64,000 nt of DNA from Elgaria multicarinata webbii. Its lineage: Eukaryota; Chordata; Lepidosauria; Squamata; Anguidae. A program made the position numbers and the translations under genes. Positions 33,766 through 45,839 of this stretch are shown one piece after another; positions within the stretch are counted from its first letter, which is position 1, and each line of letters opens with the position of its first letter. The DNA is taken from positions 6,357,001 to 6,421,000 of the forward strand of contig NC_086185.1 of the NCBI RefSeq assembly GCF_023053635.1. The letters are read 5' to 3'. The notes under the pieces are model-generated. The model saw only the letters and a program-made list of their open reading frames with translations. It was not told the origin of the DNA and ran no database searches.

Positions 33766-33894
33766 TGGTAGTTATTGTCGGGCTCAGCTGGCTACCTTAA
33801 AAAAAAACTAGAAACATGGAAACGGCCATAACCCTTTCTCGGTAATTTTATGGGCTTTAGGTTGAGAGGTGGAAATTTCCGCCCTTTCCTCATT

Positions 33895-34150
33895 CCTTCA
33901 CCCAAACTTCACTGCGCAAGAACGGAAGTCGCTTCTGAAAAGGAGGCGGGTAGTGCCTAAACTAAGAGAAGAAGGCGGCGGGGGCGGGCGACAAGGGAGA
34001 TTTTTTGAAAAACCAACCAATAAGCGGCAAGATGTGCGAGCCAATGAAAACCTTAGGGGATGCTCGCTCTCTCGAACGGGCGGGGGCATGGGAAGGAGAG
34101 AGAACTTCGTGCGCATGCTCGGGAGCCCCTCCCTGTAAGAGGCCACGCCC
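33895..34150. promoter_or_regulatory. GC-rich patch with two CCAAT boxes and an ETS-type site
   Basis: An isolated GC-rich stretch about 0.8-1.0 kb upstream of the HTATSF1 start. It has ACGGAAGT near 33923, CCAAT at about 34017 and 34041, and a near-NRF1 motif (GTGCGCATGCTC) near 34110. It could be a distal or divergent promoter. No open reading frame of recognisable type leaves it on the plus strand. Confidence 0.35.
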
Positions 34151-34384
34151 TTGCAACCCCTCCCCCCCATCTCTCCTCATGAGGGAGATAATAATGCAGA
34201 TTTTTCCTCCTCAGTTATCGTCGCTCTAAGTAGTAGTGACACAAACACTGTTCCTTCTTTAAGCAGACATTTTTCAGCTTCTGAGGCAGCTCAAAACAAT
34301 GAACGTTGCCACCTGCACCTGTGTCACTCCTCTTTGGCTCCAGCTGAAGATGACTGACACAGTATTATGAACACCTTCCAGATT

Positions 34385-34462
34385 CCTTCCAGAGAGCTTC
34401 GGCTATTGGGCGGTATAAAAATGTAATTAATAAATAAATAAATAAATAAATAAATAAAAATA
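34385..34462 (+). mobile_element. L2-type LINE 3' end with (AAAT)n
   Basis: AGAGAGCTTCGGCTATTGGG, CGGTATAAAAATGTAATTAA, (TAAA)n. Confidence 0.6.
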
Positions 34463-34639
34463 AAAATTCCTAGAAAGGAATAATGACAAGCCTGAGGTGA
34501 AATATTCATCCCTAAAAGCAGCTGATGCTAGAGTTTGTCAGAAATCTCACATAAATCTCACATTACGTCACATAAATCTTTCTCGATTCACAACCTTCCC
34601 CAATTTGGAGGCTTCCAGATACAACTGAACGTTTTGCCG

Positions 34640-34965
34640 AGGGAACTGCCCTGGCTGCCTATTTGCTAGTGAGCCAGGTGTAAGGTTTTGGTACTAGTGT
34701 ATAAAGCCCTAAACAACTTGTGACCAAGATATTTTGAGAGAGCGCTTTCCCCCTTATCAACCTTGCCTGGCCATTGAGGTCATCAGATGGCATGATGCTC
34801 CTAGCCGTGCTGCATGGCCCTGTGGTCCGACTGGAGCCCACCCAGCATAGAGCCTTCAGTGTGGTGGCTCCCTCTTTGTGGAACTCCCCGCCTCTGTAAG
34901 TCAGGCAGGCACCAAGACTGTGTTGTTTTCAGGGCCTCCCCTTGACCATGTCACAGGTATGCCCT
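34640..34965 (+). mobile_element. L2-type LINE, decayed C-terminal coding part
   Basis: TATAAAGCCCTAAACAACTT, GGTGGCTCCCTCTTTGTGGA and AACTCCCCGCCTCTG keep the shape of the reverse transcriptase end in broken frames. Confidence 0.5.
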
Positions 34966-37645
34966 GGATTTAATGCAGAGGAACGGGGGCACATTGCAGA
35001 AAGGACACATGGGAAACACTTCAGCTAAAAAAAACTTGGTAAAATGACTCTCCGATAAGGTAACTTTCCAAGGTGGAAGCGGCTGGTTAGGTGTGCACTG
35101 GCCAAACGTCATGTGTTGCAAAGGTCCTGACAACACACCCATGGAAAAAACCCAGTGAAGACAGAGCCCTGGAGCGGGATCAATTAGGAAGTGTGGCTTG
35201 CAAAACTCAGTGTGACCTGGGGGAATCCAGAGTGCCACATCTGCTCCACACAGACTACATACTACAACCTCTGCTCTACAACAAATTAATTATGAAGGAA
35301 GGTCCTGAGGCCTCACAGTCTTTATATACAATTCCTTTTAATCCCTTGTTAATAAAACCTTGATCAGGATCATGCTTCCAAGTTAAACTAAGGGAAGGCA
35401 TGAAGCCTGGATTTTGAAATCGCTATCCCAAGAGCAAATATATCGTACCGTCATAGACAATGGAATGATAATAAAAATCAAAGAGAAAAATTCTGAACAA
35501 GAGTCAACAAGCGACTGGTCAACACGCTGTCAGATGAGATTGCTGGAGATGTAAATACAGATGGTCAGTAACCTTTGCTTGGTATGTTTAAATAGGTAAT
35601 GCCTAGTTAGAGATAACTTTCTGTTTCCAAGCATTTTCTTTTGGAAGTGATGTTGGTCTAGAACAGCCTTCCTCAACCTGGGGCGCTCCAGGTTGAGGAA
35701 GGCTGGTCTAGAAATTGTCTCACTACTAAGTTATGCAACATGGTAGTGTGAGAGGAATCTGAGCTCGTGATATTTCAAGATACCTAATTGCCATGATTAT
35801 TATGCCTCAACTGAATTTTACAGTTGCATTTAAAAAAAAAAAAAGCCTGCAATTGGAATACTGGCATAATTAAATAGTTGAAATAAAAGTAGCAGCCTAG
35901 TTAAGAAACTCCGGCATCTACTTATCCCAATTAGAATTTGTTATGAGGCTGTAATAGCACGGCATAGAAGAACAGGGCAATAATGTGGGGGACCCAATCC
36001 TGCGCAGTACGCTGCAATGCAAGCTGGGGACATAGTTGTCAGTCCAAATGAAGTTAGTTGTAATAAGGCTACTATGCAAACCCAATTACCTGGGAATAAG
36101 CCCCATTAAAATTGGTGGAGCTTTCTTCTGAGTAGCCATGTATGGGATTATGCTATGAATCCCATCAAAAGCAAATGGGACTCTAGTTACAGTCCAATGA
36201 TATGCAAGTTTACTCAGAGGAGATCTAGCAAAGTTCAATGGATCTACTGGAACAATGCTATAGCACTGTTGTAGGGACCTTGGGAAATTTAATTTTCCCA
36301 GGGCAACTGAATCGTTTGTACAGCTTTGTAGCATATTCAAATTGCCACTAAAAGAGGGAGACCTCTGAGATTTCTGTTGTTGCTGTATGCAGGAAGGCAG
36401 AGAAGGAAGAGTCCTCTATCTCAGTTTACATTTCACACTGAAAAAGAACTCCCAGGACCAAAACAATTCCCCTCAGATTGAAGGCAAGCATTACAAACCA
36501 TCAGGGTTCATATTATGAATCAGAGAATTACAGATTTTGGTGTAATTCAGACACAACTAACTTAGGGTGCTTCCAGACAAGGTTTTTATTGTGTCATCAC
36601 TACCTCATTCATGAAATGTTGGGGGACGGTGTGGTCCAGACATCATCGTCTTCCACTCATAGCCCTCCCATGTTTTCCACTACTACTTTCATCTTTTTAC
36701 TAACTGTGGAAAAACTGAAACGTAAGAACAGATGGAATAGCTGCATAAAAGCCTTCTCAGTTTAACACTAGAGCCCCTCTGTCTGGAAACATCCTTCGTC
36801 TGAACCAACTTTAGCTGAACAGTTCTTGAAAACGGAAGGTTCTGAAAATGCCTTGAGCGAAATGACTGACCCATAATTCCCATAGCACCTTTCAGTATAC
36901 AGAATTTTAGGGAATCGGTCGTTCTCACCTCTCTTTTCTCTAGCAAGGGCAAACTTTATTAAGTCAGTAATAAATTAAATCACAGAATCAAGTTATTGAA
37001 ATAAATTGAGTACAGGATAGTAAACCTGCTCAGATGACAAATGGTGATCATGCATTATAAGGAGATTATATTTAAAAGAAAAGAGGATGGCTGGAGGAAA
37101 AGAGCAACAAATAAGCAATGAGAAGCAGAACCGAGAAAGCGATAAACACCAGGAGATGTTGGTATCTTCAAGAGCCAAAATTCTCCTACTACAGAGATTT
37201 ACATCAACACTTCTTAAACACTTTTACTTGATGGACACAGCATCAACTCAGCCATGAAATCCCTTTCAGCCACTTGCATCTTTCGCTTGTTCTAACCATT
37301 ACAAGAGTTCTTCAAATTCTATAATTTACTTGTGTCGTTGCACAGCTTTTGGGTTGGGCTGTTACACTTATCCCAGGTTAGCTGAGCTTTACTGCAATAG
37401 TATGGAATAATGCCACAGGGGAAAAACGGCTTTTACACCAATTTGTGTTCTTATTAAAATGGATTTCAATCCCAAATACCATACAGGAAATGACAGTGTA
37501 CCAGGGAGACCATTACATTACCATACATCTTTATACTATATAGTAACCATCAACAGTATTTATATGACTCAAGTTTTACTACCTTCCCCCGATACAGAGT
37601 CTGCAAGCAAATATATTGGTTAAATTGGTAATCTCGGCATCAGTC
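34966..37645. other. BRS3-HTATSF1 intergenic, mostly unassigned
   Basis: The only clear structures are a 56 bp foldback remnant at 35657-35712 and a decayed element near 36060-36200 (CTGGGAATAAGCCCCATTAA). No gene seen on either strand. Confidence 0.45.
35657..35712. repeat. Short near-perfect palindrome (foldback MITE remnant)
   Basis: TCTAGAACAGCCTTCCTCAACCTGG-type left arm and its mirror, ending GGAAGGCTGGTCTAGA, around an 8 bp loop. It is a MITE of the 5322 family that kept only its two ends. Confidence 0.75.
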
Positions 37646-37649
37646 TTGA

Positions 37650-37765
37650 ATAAAGGACAAAAGAAGAGCCTCGCTGGATCTGACCAAAGGTCCATCTGGT
37701 CTAGCTTCATGCCTCTGAGCAGTAACCAACCAGATGTAAATTAGGAGCCCGCAAGCAGAGTATTA
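37650..37765 (-). mobile_element. CR1/L2-like LINE family B, 3'-terminal fragment
   Basis: AAGAAGAGCCTCGCTGGATC and AAAGGTCCATCTGGTCTAGC, complement of the family B end. Confidence 0.55.
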
Positions 37766-38505
37766 AGGCAATAGCCTCTCTTGCTGTTGTTCCTAAGTTA
37801 CTCATGTTCAGTTCCATAGTGCCTCTTAACATAGAGGATCCATATAGCAGCCAGTGTAGTTGATAACTACTGATGGTGACTAATAACCACTTTTCTCCAT
37901 ACAGTTGCCTTATCTCCTTTTAAAGCTGGTGGCCAGCACGGTGCACACATCCTGTGGCAGCAAGATAACAGCCATGTGCCGGGGTTGCTCCTTTGCTTCT
38001 CTTCTCTCTGACATCTGAAAAGAGGTGTACAGCTAGATCCTTTGCTTGTTTGCTCAGACATGATTCCCACTGTGTTCCATGGGACTTACTCCTTTGTAAG
38101 AGTGTATAGGATTGCAGCTTTAATTGCATTTCAGTCCTCCAATGGATAATAGTAGAGAGTTCCCTCTCCACCTTCTGATGTTCTGAGCACTGTTTACATT
38201 CAGATCTAAGGCAACGTGGGCTCTTGTTTCGTTCTCTGCAATGGCAAAGAGGCTATAAAAATAGTTCTACAGCATGATCAAGTTCAACTGGACTGGAACA
38301 ATGACTTGATAGGGAAACATACATGTGGAACAGATGGAGATCATTTACAATGAAAGTGTTTGTATGATGGGTGTGATTTCTGCAAAGTGCAGGATAAAAT
38401 GCCCCACTGACTTTTTTACTAGGAAAAGGCTCCAACTCTTTCCGAGATCCCCAAAATGCATCAATCCTGATGGATCTTGCCATGATGACCTCAGAAGAGA
38501 TGGAA

Positions 38506-41439
38506 TTACACGCTCTCTTCTTCTTTTGTGATACTATAATCTGTTAGCAAAGTGACACTGATTTCTGAGCCTGTGACCGACATAGCCCTGCTAGGAGTAT
38601 AGTTCTGGGTGATGCTGGAACGTCGTGCAGGGATCTTGGTTTTGCAACACTGGACCTCTTTCTTAAAATGCTGGCGGAAACTTTTACTCAGCCAATAGAG
38701 TGCGAAGGGGTTGACACAAGAATTGCTAAAGGCCAAAGCCCGGGAGAAGATAGTGGCAAGAAGGTGGAAGGCAGATGTATCTACTGAAGCATGGTAGGTG
38801 AATGAGCGATACAGGTAAAGGATGTGGTTAGGAAGCCAGCAGAAGGCGAACAAGCCAACTAAGACCAGCACAGTTTTGGCAACTCTCTTACGGGATTCAA
38901 TCTGCAGAAAAAATAAATGCATGTGCAAGTAGTATTTTTTTAAAAATGCCTGTATATGATTCTTAAAAGGAAATAAACCAAAGTCAACATAGCAGCAAAG
39001 GACTGACTGTAGTAAATTGTCTATGGATAGGAGCTATAGGTGATGTGTTGCAGGAAACAAAATGAACTCGCTGTGCTGTAATTCTATTTATTTGCTCACA
39101 AAAGAAGTAAGATAACATTAAATAAGATATAATTGTTAAAACAAGGTTCAGACAAACACTGTAAACAATTCATCAAACAAATTTTGCTCATTGGTGATAC
39201 TTCTACAAAAAGACATCTATGCCGGATCTACACTACTGCTTTAAAGTGCTTTATAACAGTTATAAAGTGCTTTAACTGCTTTAAAGCGCTATAAAACTGT
39301 TATAAAGCGCTTTAAAGCAATAGTGTAGATCCAGCCCTAGAATTACTAAACTAACGATTTTGAAAAATGATGGAATCTCCTGTACTATAACTATTAACAG
39401 TGTCAAGTATGGTTTCTATAAATATGAATGACTCACTGAGCAGATCTTCTCTTTGGGTTTTATCCTGGAATACTAGGGTCAGCACATAGTTTTTTAAAAA
39501 CATATTAAATCACAAATAAAGAGGGTAACTGCAACTATTACAATCTAAGGTTACTGTAAATGTGAGCTGCCAGTTACACAGAAGTGTTCTTAAATTCATG
39601 CAGTATTTTACAGACTTTAACTGCAGTCCATCAATTGTCAATATTTGATGAGCCAGCATGCCAACCTATATTTACGGCATATTTACGATGCAATTCTATT
39701 CCCACTTGTGTGGATAAGACCAATAGAATGCAATGGGTTTTACATCTGGGTAGGCATGTATAGGATTGCACTGTTAGACTCCCTATTCTAAATGGCGTGT
39801 TGTCCCTTTTGAAAAATAGCCATGTAGCTTAACTTAGTTTTAAAGGCCAGTTGTGGTCATATGGTGACATACACCAGGCAGGATATAACACTCTGAAAAC
39901 GGTTTGAAAACTGTATACAGAGTGTGTCCTGGGCCCCAACAGTTGTCAATAACATTATAAACTGTTTTAAAGCAGTAGTGTAGATCCTGCCTTGGTGTAA
40001 GACCTGTAGCCCAGCAGTTGAGCACAATCCTTTGCAAGCAGAAAGGTTCAACCCCTGGATTCTCCAGTCAAAAGGATTCAAGATATCATGGATAATAAGT
40101 ACCACTGGGCTACAGGATTCCATTTGGGTTCTCGGTACGCCACAATCTCATATTTTCATATGAGCATGACTAGGCTTGAAAAGAAAAGTTCTTCCAGTCA
40201 GCCTCTGGAAAACATCTGTTGCTTTGCTTTCTGCACCTTATCAGCACAGAAGCACAACTGGGTGTAGCCTCTCCTTGATAACTTGGGTGTTTATTAACGC
40301 TACTGAGTAAAAAAGGTCTTGACTGATGTAGACGGTAGAGGAAAACAGTGTTCCCCATCCAAGAGCAGAAAGCTGACTTTTGCTCACGTTGCAGCAGATT
40401 TGAGGTTCACTGAGGACTAGCAGTTAACAACTATTGTAATCCAGTACAAAACGGCTCTCAATAGCACTGTTAATTAATGATGAATGATTGAGCAGCCTCT
40501 AATAGTGAAAATGGTACTATCCAGATGCATGGCTCTGTCATGTATTGACATGGCCCTCAATCAAACTGATTCATTAGGCTGATATATATGGTCAGAAAAA
40601 GGCTCCTGGGACAGGACACGCACTAGAGCTTTACCTACCTGCTTGCGAGCATGGCCGTGTTCTTCTGCCGGCATGTTGGATGTACTTTTGTACAGTGTTT
40701 TGGCGATAAGAAAATAGTAGATCGATATAATAGCTAGTGGTACGATGTAGAATATCAAGAAGCAAACCAGGGAATGAACCTCCTGAAGGATTCTCTCAGA
40801 CACTGGGTAAGGCGCACAGGTTTCAAATGAGCCATTTTTCTCGGGAAGCTGGAAGGCGTATAGATCCGAGGACACAGCTTCTGGAACAGCTAATAACATG
40901 GAGATGATCCAAACACAAGCCACCTTAGCACAGGTCTTCAGGACTGCATCAGCCCTTTGCAAATCCAAGGGTTTAACAATCGCCTTGTATCTAAGGGTCA
41001 CAATTAAGGTCAAAGTATTAGAAGGCTAAAAGTGATTAACACTATGCAAAAGAACAGGAAGACAACGTCCCTCTTCCCCTGGTCTTAATAACTCTCTCCC
41101 TGACATTTTAATATTCTGCTGCCCCTTACGCCTGGAACGCTCTTCCAGAACATTTGAGAACTACAAGTTCAACCGCAGCTTTTAAAGCTCAACTAAAAAC
41201 TTTTCTTTTTCCTAAAGCCTTTAAAACTTGATGTTGTGCAGACTTCTACTGTTACTTTCTACTGTTAGTTTTACCCTACCCTGTGCCTGCTTACCCTACC
41301 CTGTACCTGTTTGCATTCTCTTCCCCTCCTTATTGTTTTACTATGATTTTATTAGATTGTAAGCCTATGCGGCAGGGTCTTGCTATTTACTGTTTTACTC
41401 TGTACAGCACCATGTACATTGATGGTGCTATATAAATAA

Positions 41440-41491
<52 letters not shown>

Positions 41492-42736
41492 TTTGTGCAC
41501 CATCAAACTCCAGAATTCTTGTTTTGGCCTCTAAATCATCAAAGTAACAAATGCTTATCTTTTGTATGCTAGCGTACAATAGAAATAAATTAAATTCAAC
41601 GTTGGCCGGGTTTGTTGGCCTCAGTCTGTTAAACAGAAGATGCTTTGGTGTTGGAGATTAAAGCTTTTGATTTGGGCTTCGCGAACACCAGAAAACTGGC
41701 TGCAAAATGCTTTCCATCATTTTTACACTTTCATTTTTGAGCCTCATGCATTGCTTTACTGCACCACTAGGTAGCAACAAAATACAATATAGCTTATAGC
41801 TAGCAATCTCCTTGCCTTTAGGCAATTGGGTTGCGATTGTTGTTTTTAACCCTTTTAAAATGAAAAAATAATATGTTGTTCTTCCAGATACTAACCGTTA
41901 ACTCTAATAATTTTGGACCTGTTTCAAGTAGCCCACACTAAGAATTCTGCCACATTCAGCTGCACAAATCTGAGATAACACCAGAAATATCTAAGAGCTG
42001 TTAAAAACATGCCACTATTAATGTTCCTGTAAAGGAGGTTTAATTCAAGCACAGTAATCTAAATTTATGGGAAAGACAAAGCTTTCAAATCATGGAAACA
42101 CACATTGGTCAGAGTTTTTGCATCCATTCCAGTTCAAAGGGCATCCATAATATGAAAGGTCTGGAGATCAGGAGTGGAACAAAAGTGTCTGGATTTGGCC
42201 ATTGACAGAGTTCAGGATACTGGACTGAATGGCCCAATCCAGCTCAGGTAAGTTCTGTTGCATACAGCGTCCTATGGATAAGCAACTCTTGATCAGTTAA
42301 AATTCCTTCACACTCACCTGTCAGCACTGAGCACGGTTAAAGTGAAGACCGACACTCCGACAGACGTCCGCTGAATAAATGACAATAGCTTGCAACCCAC
42401 CCTTCCAAACAGCCAGGTATCCACAATATAACAAGCAGCATCAACCGGCACACAGGTTAACAGAAGGAGCAAATCGCCAAAAGCCAGGCTGGTGATGAAA
42501 ATGTTTGGGACAGTCTGCATTGATTTGATCTTGAAGAAGACTTTAATGAGGATCACATTTCCAAGAAGACCCACCGAAATGATCGTGGCGTATGTAACGT
42601 AGATGGTGCAGAGTATCCCCCAACCAACTGAAGCATCTTCAGAACCTCTTTCCGGTGCAGTTTGATTACCCAGTAAAGGCGCCACTTGTTCGGAAGCATT
42701 TGCAAATTTATCTAACATCACATCCATCGCAAGCAA
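38506..42736 (-). CDS. BRS3: BRS3, bombesin-receptor-like peptide GPCR, complete coding sequence
   Basis: Class A GPCR of the bombesin receptor family at the cell surface. Exons: 42318-42736 (ends GACAG|GTGAGT, phase 2), 40639-40990 (ends CAG|GTAGGT) and 38506-38901 (acceptor CTGCAG). The total is 1167 nt, 388 residues (human 399). Visible: N-terminal sequons (NAS, NQT), TM1 with [10 protein letters not shown]2 with [11 protein letters not shown], the Cys pair GCKLLSF and ETCAPYP, DRY at 139-141 split by intron 1, CWLPNH in TM6, NPFALY in TM7, and a palmitoylation-type CC after helix 8. Intron positions resemble those of bombesin receptors. It lies between ADGRG4 and HTATSF1, as in human. Unlike human BRS3, it has Gln122, Pro200 and Arg289 at ligand-pocket positions (see findings). 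A second in-frame ATG three codons downstream is an alternative start. It could be named after chicken BRS-3.5 or frog BB4; position supports BRS3 orthology. Confidence 0.93.
39220..39338. mobile_element. TTTAAAGC MITE, copy 1 (BRS3 intron 2)
   Basis: Palindromic element with ends GCCGGATCTACACTACTGCT and TAGTGTAGATCCAGCC. The interior is built from AAAGTGCTTTA and TTATAAAGCGCTTTAAAGC words. Confidence 0.75.
39872..39999. mobile_element. TTTAAAGC MITE, copy 2 (BRS3 intron 2)
   Basis: ACACCAGGCAGGATATAACA on the left, GCAGTAGTGTAGATCCTGCC on the right. The centre AGTGTGTCCTGGGCC is shared with the copy at 61312. Confidence 0.7.
40000..40115 (+). mobile_element. tRNA-derived SINE type B, decayed
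   Basis: GACCTGTAGCCCAGCAGTTG, TTTGCAAGCAGAAAGGTTCA, ACCCCTGGATTCTCC. It directly follows the MITE. Confidence 0.45.
41095..41492 (+). mobile_element. L2-type LINE 3' end, second subtype, with (ATT)n (BRS3 intron 1)
   Basis: TTACGCCTGGAACGCTCTTC then GATTGTAAGCCTATGCGGCA, CTGTACAGCACCATGTACAT, GGTGCTATATAAATAAATTA and an ATT array at 41440-41490. The same 3' end is found inverted at 56650 and 58415. Confidence 0.65.
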
Positions 42737-42739
42737 CGG

Positions 42740-43980
42740 TGCCCAAGATATTTTGTCGCCTCAGGTTGAAACTGAATTAGTCAGAAGCATTTAATCCTTA
42801 TCCTGCAACACGTCAACCAAAAAGTTAAAAGGAGAGCGAGCCCAAATAATTCACTGGAATGCCAGCTCCACAGGACATTTAGCTCATTTCTTCATTCCTC
42901 TGTCGAGTCTCAAAGCATAAGAAGGATGGATTCTCACAGATTCACTGCTGAACTGTGTGGGAGGTGAAGAACTTTCTTTAAAAATTATGCCTTCCAGCGA
43001 CGGTAGGGAAAAGCAGAGAAGAGGGAGGGAGGGGAGAAAATTTGTTTTTTCTCAACATGTTGCCCTGTCAACAGCATGTTGTTATTTTTTATTACTTTGA
43101 CGGCTTTTTGCACATCTTGAAAACTGAATTGACCGGTGCTTCATATAAAAAGTGGAACGAATGTCTATTGAATAGCTGGGATTCATGGGGGGGGGGGGAA
43201 CAGGGGACATTTTATTTCAAAATAGAGGTAATGGCCATCTTATAGGAACAGAAAAGGTCATTTATGTTTGTTTGCCTCCTACTTTACTTAGCCTTTCTAT
43301 AGAGTTCAAAAACATGTGACGTAGGATTTCAGTCATCCTTACAACAAACTTGTAAGGTAGGACAGTATTATCCTTATATTATAATTTTCAGAGTTGAGAA
43401 TGCTTTGGCTAAGGGCACCTTTTGCAGAAAAAGCAACCAAGAGTCTTGTGGCATGTTAAAGACTAACACATTTATTTTGGTGTAAGCTTTCACGGGCTGC
43501 ATGAAGCATTATCCTAAGTTGGCACATGGTGGCAGAAGGAACGTGGAGTTGTAAACAGCGAGGTCAGAGGAAAATGAAAACCAGAAAGTACAAGTGACAA
43601 TTACCATATTAACAGCAGCCATTCACAAAACTGTTGTTGGGTGATACCATCCTTGCCATGGTGAGCTGATTCCTAAACTCATTCTCTTAGCCACATTCTC
43701 TTAACTATGTGGTCATTGTTCCTCTATTGCTTTTAGCCACCTTAGCTCCAGAATGAATGTAGAGGTCTAGTTACTAAAACAGGATTATTGGGGAGTATTT
43801 TAGAACATTCCTAACCTTATACTAGCATACAACTCCTGGCATGGCTTCAGTTATTCAATCCTATATCCTGTGTATAATCCTGAAAATTCCAGTTAGTCAC
43901 GTTTAGAAAAGAAAAAAATGATTCTAGTCTGTGGACACCTTTTAGTAGCTTGGGGACAGAGGATCGTGTCCTTCACTCTT
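42740..43980. other. BRS3 upstream region, no feature recognised
   Basis: Must include the BRS3 promoter and 5' UTR, but no TATA box or clear initiator stands out. There is a poly-G run near 43190. Confidence 0.4.
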
Positions 43981-43985
43981 CAAGT

Positions 43986-44322
43986 TCCATCAGACAAGTG
44001 TTTTATTGCATGCTCGTTACTGGACACTCACGAATTTTTGCAGGTCCCTCTCACAATGTCGTCTGCCTCCTGCCCTTTCTAGCCTTCTTCGTGTGACAAA
44101 AAAAATACCCCGGTAAGTCCGACTTATTTTTAAAGATGGCAGTTGCCTTTATCTCCTGCTGTGTGCAGGAGAAGCAGCACAATCAAAACAGCCCACTGAA
44201 TGGTCCATGTGCAGATTGTTTCCTTCCTCTTCAAAAGAGGAAGTAATGAGGGACAAATGCACAGGCAGAGAAGCGACGGTAAGCAAACACTATTTTCCCC
44301 CTGTGTGATGACACTCTTCAAC
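43986..44322 (+). repeat. Repeat X, copy 4
   Basis: Near-complete copy from CATCAGACAAGTGTTTTATT to GTGATGACACTCTTCAA, with TTCAAAAGAGGAAGTAATGAG inside. Confidence 0.85.
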
Positions 44323-45017
44323 CTAATAGCTCTCATCTGCCTCTTTATGGACATTCGTTCTAAATGCCTTCTAAATGCCTTTCCCCATCTGCTATAGCAG
44401 TGTTTTCTCCAACAATCGAAATCTTCTCACAAATTTGGCAACTTTAACAAGTTTGGGAGATGAAGGACTTATCTGTTTTGCATGTGGGGTTTCTTTGGTT
44501 TCAGAAGAAGCACTTGACCCCATTAAAACGTTTCCTAGCTCTCCAAACCCATCTTCATACAATGGCACGCGCCGTTCTTGCATTACAGCTGTACCTCCCC
44601 TAAAATGGATAATTTGTTGTTGCTGTTGTCAGAGACCACCCCAGGGAAACAACTCATTCCATGGGGATTAGGTTAAGCCTTAAGGGCATGGTAACCACAG
44701 GAGCAGGTTTTCGGAGACAGCCATGAAAGCTTTCTGGTGCCTCATTAGAAGACTTCTCGGCTTAGTTCAAAGATTAGCTTGTTGCTTTTGCTTTCCACTG
44801 GAGAAAGATTGCTCACAGGAAGAAACAACACCTTCCCACTTCCACATCCAACACTGCAAGTTGGCAGGCCCTCTCGAATGAGCTGTCAGGAGTCCTGCAT
44901 TCTCAAACTGATTGACAGCCGGTGAGGGCGTGCAGGGGTGTCAGAGAGAGGTGGAATTCTTGCCATGCTCTGTGGAAGAGGGTGCTTGAATTTATTTTGT
45001 TTAGTCAGATGAACTGA

Positions 45018-45022
45018 GCAAT

Positions 45023-45053
<31 letters not shown>

Positions 45054-45250
45054 TTACATTTATATACTGCCCCACAGCCGAAGCTCTCTGGGTGGTTTAC
45101 AACAGTTAAAAACAGTAAACATTAAAAAAGTATATAAAATTTTAAAAAACATCAGAAATATATAGACAACAATATAAAAACAACATTATCCATTTAAAAA
45201 CAACAGTTCTGGGGTCCGTTAAAAACAAACTTAGCGTTGTTAAATGCTAT
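45018..45250 (-). mobile_element. L2-type LINE 3' end with (ATTT)n
   Basis: ATTT array, then TATATACTGCCCCACAGCCG, AAGCTCTCTGGGTGGTTTAC and CTGGGGTCCGTTAAAAACA. It abuts repeat X copy 5. Confidence 0.65.
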
Positions 45251-45413
45251 TAGCCAATCCATCAGCCAAGCATTTTATTGCACACTCGTTACTGGGCACT
45301 CACAGTTTTTTGAAGGTCCTTCTCACAGCCGTCTGCCTCCCACACGCCTCCCTCCCCTTCTAGCCTTCTTCATGCAACAAAAAAACACACCTGTAAGTCT
45401 GACATTTTTATTT

Positions 45414-45604
45414 TATTACAGTATTTCTTCTATTCTAAGACACACTTTTCCCCCCATATAAACATCTCTAAAAACGGGGTGCGTCTTAGAATCGCGGCTG
45501 CGTTTATTATTTCTTAGAATCAAAGCTTTTTTTTTCTGTTGGTGGTACTGAAATTAGTGTGCGTCTTACAATCGATGGCATCTTAGAATCGAAGAAATAT
45601 GGTA
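45414..45604. mobile_element. Mariner-like MITE with TA-type ends inside repeat X
   Basis: Ends TACAGTATTTCTTCTATTCT and AGAATCGAAGAAATATGGTA are inverted repeats. The interior carries AAAACGGGGTGCGTCTTAGA and repeated CTTAGAATCG words. Confidence 0.6.
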
Positions 45605-45839
45605 TTTATTATTGCATTTATATCCCACCTTTTTTCCTCCAAGGAACCCAAGGCAGCGTACATAATCCTCCTCCTCTCCATTTTATCCTCACAACAACAA
45701 CTCTGTGAGGTGGGTTGGGCTGAGAGTCTGTGACTGGCCCAAAGTCACCCAGTGGGTTTCCATGGCTGAGTGGGGACTAGAACCCGGATCTCCCAACTCC
45801 CAGTCCAACACTTTAGCCACTACACCACCCTGGCTCTCA
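45605..45839 (-). mobile_element. tRNA-derived SINE type A
   Basis: Complement of the 62505 copy: ATCCCACCTTTTTTCCTCCA, CCATTTTATCCTCACAACAA, AAAGTCACCCAGTGGGTTTC and GCCACTACACCACCCTGGCT. Confidence 0.75.
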
